A stretch of 6,220 nucleotides of DNA from an uncultured Bacteroidales bacterium (GTDB lineage: Bacteria; Bacteroidota; Bacteroidia; Bacteroidales; UBA932), in assembly GCA_945874815.1 (NCBI GenBank), contig CAMCIE010000090.1, forward strand, positions 1 through 6,220. The letters are read 5' to 3'. This document shows, in pieces, positions 1 to 6,220 of the stretch; position 1 is the stretch's first letter, and the number at the start of each line of letters is the position of its first letter. The notes beneath the pieces were generated by a model, which was not told the origin of the DNA, made no database searches, and worked only from the letters and a program-made list of their open reading frames with translations. The position numbers and the translations under genes were made by a program.

Positions 1-821
1 TTTCCTGCTATGGTTCCATCCGGGTTCAGGTGGATGTCATATCCATCGTACATCTTGCGCAGTTTTTCGATTTTCCAGTCAACCGGCTGTCGTACGATGT
101 CCGCAAAGCGTTCTGAAATGGTGGCAATATCGTCCTTATCTTGCTGGGTAAGAGATTGTTTCGGTTTAATATCAAGAGCAAGATTCCAGCTTTTGTTCAG
201 GACCAGCCAATGTACGGTAGTCTTTTCATTGATGAAAGGAGCCTGAAAATCAGGAGTATGATGCCTTACATCTTCAAATGCCGAAGTGATAATTCCGTCG
301 AACCACAGACGTCCGTTCCGGACAGTTGACGGAGCTGTAATCCTGACCTGGTCCATTCCTTCCTCCGGTGTACCCTGCATATCTCTGTCAAATGCAACCC
401 AGGCACCTCTCCAGCCTGCAAAGCCGAGTTTATAGTCGAAATGACAGCACTCTCGTCCATTTTTAAGGAAAGTAAAACGCAAGGAACCGTCAATGGGCTT
501 TTCCGAATAGACCCAGAATACGAATGTAGAAACAGAAGTTTCCTTCGGATCCGGGTTCTCCTTCATATATGGTATTTCCCCCGGTATTGACAATGTTGCC
601 GAAGAACGTTTCCACTCCCAGAGAAGGGAATGTGCGCCAAGTTTATAATGCAGGTCAGAGACCTCCAGTGTGGTATGTTTTCCGGCAAGGGCCGGGGCAG
701 TACCATTCTCGAAGGACAGGACCCCGTTCTGCGAGCCGTAGTCAACAACTTGAGCAGCAAGGCTCAAACTTATGGTTAATGCTGCAGCAAGTATAGCATA
801 CTTTCTCAAACACAAGTACAT
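1..821 (-). CDS. Chondroitinase-ABC-like polysaccharide lyase (PL8 type), N-terminal part, cut by window edge
   Basis: This leftward reading frame is open for 273 codons from ATG (821-819) to the left edge, so the C-terminal part is missing. An in-frame TAA lies seven codons upstream with no other ATG in between, which supports this start. Residues 1-23 form a Sec signal peptide (Arg/Lys, then a hydrophobic run ending LSLAAQ) with no lipobox cysteine, so a periplasmic or secreted protein is likely. Residues about 28-190 resemble the N-terminal beta-sandwich (Lyase_N) of chondroitinase ABC. They align by eye with the neighbouring lyase at 1009: CHFDY versus CHFYF, GWRGAWVAFDRDM versus GWRTIWMKYIDM, VRITAPS versus LVITPPS, and HHTPDFQAPFIN versus HDQITPDKQIPQNN. 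Residues 200-273 match the start of its helical domain, ending with DGTIAG against DGSVTG. The catalytic residues would lie beyond the edge, so activity and endo or exo mode cannot be judged. The two proteins are clearly diverged paralogs, not recent duplicates. The homology is fairly secure; the exact substrate is inferred. Confidence 0.82.
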   Translation of the reverse strand, partial: MYLCLRKYAILAAALTISLSLAAQVVDYGSQNGVLSFENGTAPALAGKHTTLEVSDLHYKLGAHSLLWEWKRSSATLSIPGEIPYMKENPDPKETSVSTFVFWVYSEKPIDGSLRFTFLKNGRECCHFDYKLGFAGWRGAWVAFDRDMQGTPEEGMDQVRITAPSTVRNGRLWFDGIITSAFEDVRHHTPDFQAPFINEKTTVHWLVLNKSWNLALDIKPKQSLTQQDKDDIATISERFADIVRQPVDWKIEKLRKMYDGYDIHLNPDGTIAG

Positions 822-854
822 AAGAGATCTATCAGTTATTAATTATGCATCATT

Positions 855-880
855 TTTCCGTTACCGATTACGGAAATCGG
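855..880 (-). promoter_or_regulatory. Overlapping inverted repeats in the leader of the leftward lyase gene
   Basis: Two mutually exclusive dyads are visible. TTTCCGT (855-861) pairs with ACGGAAA (870-876) across an 8-base loop. CCGATT (864-869) pairs with AATCGG (875-880) across a 5-base loop. They share bases, so only one can form at a time. The stretch lies just downstream of the minus-strand -7 element at 883-890, so most or all of it should be transcribed in the leader, about 34-60 bases before the ATG. It could be an RNA stem affecting translation or stability, or a DNA operator. There is no following U-tract before the gene as in an intrinsic terminator. The repeats are direct observations; the function is unknown. 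Confidence 0.45.
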
Positions 881-882
881 GG

Positions 883-890
883 CAAAGTTA
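883..890 (-). promoter_or_regulatory. Bacteroidota-type -7 promoter element for the leftward lyase
   Basis: Read on the minus strand the sequence is TAACTTTG, a full match to the Bacteroidota -7 consensus TAnnTTTG, preceded by an AT-rich tract (CTTTTTA) and followed by CCCCGA. Initiation would be expected near 875-879, giving a leader of roughly 55 bases before the ATG at 821. No good TTTG -33 element is seen at the usual distance; only a T-rich stretch near 914-917 fits. The weak -33 would be consistent with a promoter needing an activator, but that is inference. Confidence 0.6.
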
Positions 891-982
891 TAAAAAGAAA
901 TGGCATAATTAATAAAAGTTGGCAAGATTTCACTGTTGTTTTATTTTTTTGTCAATTTTCAATCAATATTGTTAATTTTTAT

Positions 983-990
983 TACTTTTG
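983..990 (+). promoter_or_regulatory. Bacteroidota-type -7 promoter element for the rightward lyase-susC operon
   Basis: TACTTTTG fully matches the consensus TAnnTTTG and is followed by TAGCCC, a common context for these promoters. It sits 18 bases before the ATG at 1009, so the predicted start point (about 995-999) would leave a very short leader of about 10-14 bases. No TTTG lies at the usual -33 spacing; the nearest one, at 948-951, is too far upstream. The upstream DNA (about 890-982) is strongly AT-rich. Confidence 0.6.
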
Positions 991-1008
991 TAGCCCAAAT
1001 GTGCATAT

Positions 1009-3951
1009 ATGAAGAAAATTACAACTCTCTTGACAATTCTTACATTGTCGTTTTCAGCCTTCGCGGCAATAAATTCCCAACACAATTTCGAGGGTGCGAT
1101 GCCGTCCTTCATCAAAGTGAACGGTAACGGAATTGCCTCAATTTCCACTGAAAAATTCAAAGACGGATGTCAGAGTATCAAGTTTGAATGGGGACAGGGA
1201 GGAGAGCTGGTTTTCGGCAACTATTCGGACATTGAGGCCTCAATGAAAGTGAACGGTGCAGGCATTATCATGTGGGTATATAACACCCAGGCTTATTCAG
1301 AACCTTTGCTCTTCACTTTCTATGACTGGCTTGGGAACGAAATCTGCCATTTCTACTTCGACATGGACCATACCGGCTGGAGGACAATATGGATGAAATA
1401 TATAGATATGCTCACTCCGGACGGTCATTATTCGGACAAGAAACTCTCCGAAAGAAATACAAATGCCGCCAAACTCGTCATTACCCCGCCTTCATGTGCG
1501 GATGCAGGTACCATATATATAGACAGGGTAAGTTTCTCAAAAAACAAGCTTCATGACCAGATTACTCCTGACAAACAGATCCCGCAGAACAACTACAATC
1601 TTTCAAGGGATATGTGGCAGTGGTGCAGGCTCTGGGAGTGGGAGCAATATAAAGAACTGGAAACCAGCCCATTATCCTCAGAACAGCAGGAAATGGTCAG
1701 GACGGTCGAGAAAAGGATGGACGAGTGGGCTGCCAGCGGAAATCCAAGTGCGGAATATGTCAAGAGCACTCTGCTCGCAAGGGCACAGGCACATATCGAC
1801 AAATATGGTATCAAGAGACTTGCCGACGGTTCCGTTACAGGTGCCCCGCTTTTGAGCGACGACGAATTCAACCACTCAGCAGGCGAGATGAGGATCCGCT
1901 TCATTCAGGAAATCGTCTATTGGTATGCCCTCGACTATCTTTATACAGGCAGCACCGCCAATCTCGACAAGGTGATCAATGCAATGGACCATGCTCTGGA
2001 CCAGGGTTTTGCATACGGCAGCGGTCAGGGTACGAACCACCACTATGGATATCAGGTCAGAGACTTGTACAAAGGCATCTGGATTCTGCGCAAGCCTCTT
2101 GCCGAGGCAGGAAAGCTTCAGGACTACATTCCTGCCCTCACCTATTGGTCCGGTCTTCAGGAGGTAAGGATGCCTTATGAGCAGACTCGTGACGGTATCC
2201 TTGATGCATGGCACACACTGCATAATTGCCGCGTAGTCTCAGCAATGCTCCAAAGCAGCGATGAGCAGAAATATGCATGCATGAAAGCGCTCGGAAGCTG
2301 GACTTCCGGCTCACTCATGTTCACTGACGGAACCCTCGGAGGCATCAAAGTTGACGGAACGTCTTTCCACCACGGTGGTCACTACCCAGGTTATTCCGTG
2401 GGAGCATTCGCAAGCCTGGGAGACTTCATATTTTTCACCACGGGGACCGATTTCACAATTGACAGGACTGCAAGGGAGCATCTGAAACTCACCCTCATGG
2501 CACTTTACGACTATACAAACGGCCGTGACTGGGGAATCGGAGTCTGCGGAAGGCACCCTTTCAACGGGAATATCCCGGATGCAGACTTGCAAACCTATGC
2601 ACGCCTTGCCCTGCTGGGAGATTTGACCGGCAGCGGGAAAAACGTCGATCCGGAGCTTGCCGGAGCATATATCGCCATGGGAGGAAAAGACAAGCAGAGC
2701 CTCTCCGCGTTCAAGAAAGAAGGCATTTCGGCTTACAGGCAGCCTGAAGGAGTCAACGTGTATAATTACGGAGCCTTCGGCATTCACCGCCGCGGCGACT
2801 GGATGATAACCATCAAAGGATTCAATTCAGATGTCTGGGGCTCGGAGATTTATGCAGCTGACAACCGTTATGGCCGTTATCTGAGTTACGGATCAGCACA
2901 GCTAATCTCTGCTGAAGGTGCAGCAAAGAGCGGTTACGACCAGGCCGGATGGGACTGGAACCGCTACCCTGGAGTCACTTCGATTCATCTTCCTTTCGAC
3001 ATTCTCGAAAACCCTCTCAAAGGTACGCTCATGGAAAGGAACTCTTCACGTTTCCCAGGAGTATCGTCCCTCGAAGGCATGAACGGATGCCTTGCATTCA
3101 CCTATGTCGAGGGTTCAAGGCCGAATTTCTGCCCGGGAGCGACAGCGACCAAGAGTGTGTTCTGCTTTGACAACCGCATCATCCACATCGGCACCGGAAT
3201 AACCAACAATTCCACATATCCGACAGAAACGACTCTCTATCAGCTCAAGCTGGAGGACAAGAATGCCGAGGTAGATATCAATGAAACATATTCCGATGCT
3301 TTCCCATATTCATACAGACATACCGAAAAGGAACAGGTGGTTCTTACGGATATCAAGGGCAATATTTATATAATAAAGGACGGTCAGGGACTGATGGTGG
3401 AGAAAAAACATCAGACCTCCCCTTCCGACACCAAGAAGAAAACAGGGGAAGGCGATTTCATAACTGCATACATTGACCACGGAACTTCTCCGAAGGAGGC
3501 TTCTTACGAATACATGATGCTTGTGAAGCCATCTGGCAAAGCGTCTGGAAAGTATGCCAAAAAGTTGCCTTACAACGTTTTGCAGGCCGACAATTCCGCC
3601 CACGTGGTCAAGGACAACGTCACTGGCATCACCGCATATATAAGCTACAGGGGCTACAATTCCGCTTCGACCGTTGCGAGTGAAATTCCTGCAGAGACCA
3701 TCGTGATGGAAAGGAAGAAAGAGGACGGATTGGTTGTCATGAGTATCTGTACTCCGGACCTTGGAATCATCAAGAAGGGTTATACAACAAATGAAAAGAG
3801 CAATGTAATCGTTAAAGAAGTGATTCTTGACGGCAAATATACTCTGGCACAGGAAAATGACGCTGTGAGCCTCGGAGAAAAAGATGGGAAAACCGTCGTA
3901 CGAGCCAGCTGCGTTGACGGCCGCCCTGTGGAATTCCTGCTCAAGAAATAA
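1009..3951 (+). CDS. Chondroitin sulfate ABC lyase (polysaccharide lyase family 8), secreted
   Basis: This enzyme cleaves chondroitin and dermatan sulfate by beta-elimination, leaving 4,5-unsaturated uronate ends. At 980 residues it is close to the Proteus vulgaris and Bacteroides chondroitinase ABC enzymes (about 1,000). Residues 1-19/20 are a Sec signal peptide (MKKITTLLTI, then SAFAA) without a lipobox, so periplasmic export is expected. An N-terminal beta-sandwich (about 22-185) is followed by a helical catalytic domain (about 200-570) and antiparallel beta-sandwich domains (about 585-980). By recalled alignment to the P. vulgaris enzyme, the catalytic residues are His455 and Tyr462 (in HHGGHYPGY), Arg515 (CGRHPFN) and Glu613 (WGSEIY), corresponding to His501, Tyr508, Arg560 and Glu653. 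Other strongly conserved blocks are DNRYGRY (619-625), GWDWNR (647-652), SSLEG (686-690), EASYEYM (830-836) and CTPDL (914-918). The start at 1009 is fixed by the signal peptide. The gene is intact and probably co-transcribed with the SusC gene 31 bases downstream. Breadth of substrate (chondroitin versus dermatan, endo versus exo) is not decided by sequence alone. Confidence 0.95.
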   Translation: MKKITTLLTILTLSFSAFAAINSQHNFEGAMPSFIKVNGNGIASISTEKFKDGCQSIKFEWGQGGELVFGNYSDIEASMKVNGAGIIMWVYNTQAYSEPLLFTFYDWLGNEICHFYFDMDHTGWRTIWMKYIDMLTPDGHYSDKKLSERNTNAAKLVITPPSCADAGTIYIDRVSFSKNKLHDQITPDKQIPQNNYNLSRDMWQWCRLWEWEQYKELETSPLSSEQQEMVRTVEKRMDEWAASGNPSAEYVKSTLLARAQAHIDKYGIKRLADGSVTGAPLLSDDEFNHSAGEMRIRFIQEIVYWYALDYLYTGSTANLDKVINAMDHALDQGFAYGSGQGTNHHYGYQVRDLYKGIWILRKPLAEAGKLQDYIPALTYWSGLQEVRMPYEQTRDGILDAWHTLHNCRVVSAMLQSSDEQKYACMKALGSWTSGSLMFTDGTLGGIKVDGTSFHHGGHYPGYSVGAFASLGDFIFFTTGTDFTIDRTAREHLKLTLMALYDYTNGRDWGIGVCGRHPFNGNIPDADLQTYARLALLGDLTGSGKNVDPELAGAYIAMGGKDKQSLSAFKKEGISAYRQPEGVNVYNYGAFGIHRRGDWMITIKGFNSDVWGSEIYAADNRYGRYLSYGSAQLISAEGAAKSGYDQAGWDWNRYPGVTSIHLPFDILENPLKGTLMERNSSRFPGVSSLEGMNGCLAFTYVEGSRPNFCPGATATKSVFCFDNRIIHIGTGITNNSTYPTETTLYQLKLEDKNAEVDINETYSDAFPYSYRHTEKEQVVLTDIKGNIYIIKDGQGLMVEKKHQTSPSDTKKKTGEGDFITAYIDHGTSPKEASYEYMMLVKPSGKASGKYAKKLPYNVLQADNSAHVVKDNVTGITAYISYRGYNSASTVASEIPAETIVMERKKEDGLVVMSICTPDLGIIKKGYTTNEKSNVIVKEVILDGKYTLAQENDAVSLGEKDGKTVVRASCVDGRPVEFLLKK

Positions 3952-3982
3952 TAACAATACACTATTATAATAACTGAATAAC
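3952..3982 (+). other. Short intergenic junction between lyase and susC-like gene
   Basis: This AT-rich 31-base spacer contains no TAnnTTTG promoter element, no stem followed by a T-run and no Shine-Dalgarno sequence. That supports a single transcript carrying both genes. It contains the 8-base palindrome ATTATAAT (3964-3971), which is too short and AT-rich to interpret. Lack of a Shine-Dalgarno site is normal for Bacteroidota, where AT-rich sequence before the ATG is typical. Confidence 0.6.
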
Positions 3983-6220
3983 ATGCAAAGATTGACAAAA
4001 CTTTTGGCTGTCCTTCTTCTTGCGACATCCGCTCTGAGCCTTTCGGCGCAGAATGTCAAGGTGACAGGACGCGTTGTTGATGATGCCGGCATTCCACTGA
4101 TTGCCGTGACAGTTTTCGAAGAAGGAAAGACTTCAAATGGAACAACTACTGACATTGACGGAAATTACTCATTGACAGTATCTTCCAGCAAAGTTAACCT
4201 GATTTTCTCCTGTCTTGGCTTTGCCGAGGTCAGGGAACTTGTGGGAAACAGGGACATCATCAATGTGACATTGAAGGAAGAGCAGCTTTCGATTGATGCT
4301 GCAGAGGTAGTGAGCGTCGGCTACGGTACCGTTTCAAGACGTGACCTCACCGGATCGGTCAGCAAGGTGGACATGGGCGAACTCATGAAAGCGCCTGTAA
4401 CCAACTTCGACCAGGCACTTACCGGAAAGGTTGCCGGAGTGGTTGTAACCACATCCGACGGTGCCCTTGGCGCTGAAGCCAACATCACCATCCGAGGTAA
4501 CAACTCACTCACCCAGAGCAGTGCCCCATTGTACATCATTGACGGATTCCCTACTGAGAGTTCAATGGCTACAGCCCTCAGTTCAGCAGACATAGAATCC
4601 ATCGACATCCTCAAAGATGCCTCTGCTACAGCAATTTACGGAGCCCGCGGAGCCAACGGTGTCGTTGTTATCACCACAAAGCAGGGTACTGAAGGCAAAC
4701 CGAAAATCAATTTCTCAGCATCCTGGACAATGAACGAGATTGCAAACAAGGTGGAACTGATGGACGGATATGAGTTCGTGGAACTTCAGACTGAAATCTA
4801 CGGATACAGCGGCAACACCAATGCCTATCTCAAGCCATCCGATGCTGACCTTGCTGCAGGCATCGAGTCATATTCTGTCGAGGACTACAAGAATATCCCT
4901 TACAATGACTGGCAGGATAAGCTCTACCGCACTTCCCTTACACAGAACTATTCTCTCTCACTCTCGGGAGGAAGCAAGGAAGCCGGAAACCGCTACAATG
5001 TCAGTTTCTCGGCAATCGATCAGGACGGTATCATCATCAACAGCAACTTCCAGAGATACCAGGGAAAAGTCAATTTCCAGCAGAAAATCGGAAAGAAGTT
5101 CACTGTGGACGTGATGGCAAACTACTCGCATGCTGTGACAAACGGTGTCACTCCTACCGATGCGCAGCAGTCTTCATCCGCAACGGGATGGCTCATGTAC
5201 TCGGTCTGGGGTTACAGGCCGGTGAAGCCTATCCGTTCAGGAAATTCAGATGACCTTTTCGACGACCTTGTTGACTCAGAGACAACAGGTGCAAATGACT
5301 ATCGTTTCAACCCTGTTAAAACAGCCATGAACGAGTACCGCAAGACGATTGTTGACTATCTCAACGCCAATGTCGGTATCACATGGGAGATTATCGAGAA
5401 CCTCAAGCTCAAGGTTACGGGCGGATATACTTTGAACAAACGCCGCAGGGAAGAGTTCAACGGAACCCAGACCTATACAGGATTCCCTGGATCTCCTTCC
5501 GGAAAAGGCATCAACGGAGCCATATATTGGAACGACAAGATGACATGGCTCAATGAGAACACTCTCACATGGACCAAGCACATCAAACGCAATCACCATC
5601 TCCAGCTCATGGGTGGTTTCACAATGCAGGGCGAGACCTTCGACTACAAGGGCACAGTGGCTACACAGATGACCACAGAAGCTCTCGGACTGAACGGCCT
5701 GCATACCGGTAACTATCAGTCTGTCAAGCCTTGGCAGTATGACTGGACTATGATGTCCGGTCTTTTCAGACTCAACTACAACTACCGCTACAAATACTAC
5801 CTCACAGCTTCGTTCCGTGCCGACGGTTCATCAAAATTCCCTGACGGAAACAGATGGGGCTATTTCCCTTCAGCCGGTGCTTCATGGAACTTCAACCGTG
5901 AGGATGCGCTTAAGGATCTGGACTGGTTGTCAAACGGTAAGCTCCGCGCTTCCTGGGGTCTGACCGGTAACAACCGCACGACCACTCCTTATGACTATTA
6001 TTCTCAGATTTCAACTCTTCCAGGTGATCAGAATTCATTCGATTATGTATTTGGAGGACAGCACGTTTCAGGTTACTTTCCATCCAACATGGCCAATGAC
6101 AAGCTCAAATGGGAAACCACAGAGCAGTGGAATGTCGGAATAGACCTTTCATTTATTGACAGCCGCATCAAACTGACAGCTGACTGGTATCTGAAGAATA
6201 CCCGCGACCTGCTTCTTCAG
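3983..6220 (+). CDS. SusC/RagA-family TonB-dependent outer-membrane receptor, N-terminal part, cut by window edge
   Basis: This is an energy-coupled outer-membrane importer that normally works with a SusD-type surface lipoprotein to take up oligosaccharides; here the cargo is inferred to be chondroitin or dermatan sulfate fragments. The frame is open for 746 codons to the right edge; SusC proteins usually have about 1,000 residues, so the last part of the barrel is missing. Residues 1-22 are a signal peptide (MQRLTKLLAV to LSLSAQ). Residues about 25-105 form the carboxypeptidase-D regulatory-like domain (VTGRVVDDAG, then TDIDGNYSL). The family signature VVSVGYGTVSRRDLTGSV (109-126) precedes the plug (about 130-235), which contains ALTGKVAGV, ITIRGNNSL, PLYIIDGFP and the SusC/RagA signature ILKDASATAIYGARGANG (209-226). 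Barrel strands follow from about 242. There is no N-terminal STN domain, so control through an ECF sigma/anti-sigma pair is less likely. Position after the lyase supports operon membership and cargo; the specificity is not visible in the sequence itself. Confidence 0.95.
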   Translation, partial: MQRLTKLLAVLLLATSALSLSAQNVKVTGRVVDDAGIPLIAVTVFEEGKTSNGTTTDIDGNYSLTVSSSKVNLIFSCLGFAEVRELVGNRDIINVTLKEEQLSIDAAEVVSVGYGTVSRRDLTGSVSKVDMGELMKAPVTNFDQALTGKVAGVVVTTSDGALGAEANITIRGNNSLTQSSAPLYIIDGFPTESSMATALSSADIESIDILKDASATAIYGARGANGVVVITTKQGTEGKPKINFSASWTMNEIANKVELMDGYEFVELQTEIYGYSGNTNAYLKPSDADLAAGIESYSVEDYKNIPYNDWQDKLYRTSLTQNYSLSLSGGSKEAGNRYNVSFSAIDQDGIIINSNFQRYQGKVNFQQKIGKKFTVDVMANYSHAVTNGVTPTDAQQSSSATGWLMYSVWGYRPVKPIRSGNSDDLFDDLVDSETTGANDYRFNPVKTAMNEYRKTIVDYLNANVGITWEIIENLKLKVTGGYTLNKRRREEFNGTQTYTGFPGSPSGKGINGAIYWNDKMTWLNENTLTWTKHIKRNHHLQLMGGFTMQGETFDYKGTVATQMTTEALGLNGLHTGNYQSVKPWQYDWTMMSGLFRLNYNYRYKYYLTASFRADGSSKFPDGNRWGYFPSAGASWNFNREDALKDLDWLSNGKLRASWGLTGNNRTTTPYDYYSQISTLPGDQNSFDYVFGGQHVSGYFPSNMANDKLKWETTEQWNVGIDLSFIDSRIKLTADWYLKNTRDLLLQ

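Noticed and set aside
10..796. Plus-strand open frames over the left region (for example 10-246 and 569-796)
   Set aside because: The minus strand here carries one uninterrupted 273-codon frame with a signal peptide and lyase homology, so the plus-strand frames are shadows.
855..880. Intrinsic terminator between the divergent genes
   Set aside because: The stems are short, neither strand has a convincing T-tract directly after a stem, and divergent genes need no terminator here; a leader or operator role fits better.
942..951. TA followed by seven T and G as a second plus-strand -7 element
   Set aside because: The spacing between TA and TTTG is too long for TAnnTTTG, and the element at 983-990 is a full match in a better position.
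1725..2180. Open plus-strand frame of 151 codons in another frame inside the lyase
   Set aside because: It overlaps conserved lyase sequence fully, and its translation has an Arg/Gln/Cys-rich composition typical of an off-frame reading.
2311..2787. Open minus-strand frame of 158 codons inside the lyase
   Set aside because: It is antisense to the catalytic core, whose plus-strand protein is clearly conserved; there is no promoter or signal of its own.
3310..4155. Open minus-strand frame of 281 codons across the lyase-susC junction
   Set aside because: It lies antisense to two well-supported genes, covers the end of the lyase and the SusC signal peptide, and its translation shows no recognisable domain; it is a shadow of coding-strand composition.
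5276..5704. Open minus-strand frame of 142 codons inside the susC-like gene
   Set aside because: It is antisense to the barrel region of a continuous SusC frame and has no recognisable motifs.

Overview
The window looks like part of a glycosaminoglycan (chondroitin/dermatan sulfate) utilisation locus from a member of the Bacteroidota, probably the Bacteroidales. The evidence is a SusC/RagA-type TonB-dependent receptor, two family-8 polysaccharide lyases of the chondroitinase ABC type, two promoters of the Bacteroidota form TAnnTTTG, no clear Shine-Dalgarno sequences, and AT-rich spacers between coding regions of more balanced composition. The genus cannot be told from the sequence.

Layout: positions 1-821 (minus strand) hold the N-terminal 273 codons of a secreted chondroitinase-ABC-like lyase that runs off the left edge. 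Positions 822-1008 are a divergent intergenic region. It has a minus-strand promoter at 883-890, a plus-strand promoter at 983-990, and two overlapping inverted repeats at 855-880 in the predicted leader of the leftward gene. Positions 1009-3951 (plus) encode a complete 980-residue chondroitin sulfate ABC lyase with an apparently intact His/Tyr/Arg/Glu catalytic set. After a 31-base gap, positions 3983-6220 (plus) hold the first 746 codons of a SusC-like outer-membrane receptor that is open at the right edge.

How the genes may work together: the two lyases would depolymerise chondroitin or dermatan sulfate by beta-elimination, giving unsaturated oligosaccharides or disaccharides. The SusC protein, with a SusD partner expected just beyond the right edge, would import glycan fragments through the outer membrane. 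Sulfatases, unsaturated glucuronyl hydrolase (GH88), SusD and a regulator are expected in such a locus but are not in this window. I saw no RNA gene, mobile element, CRISPR array or convincing terminator. The locus type is known. The less ordinary points are the divergent lyase pair, the nested repeats in its leader, and a lyase placed directly upstream of susC.
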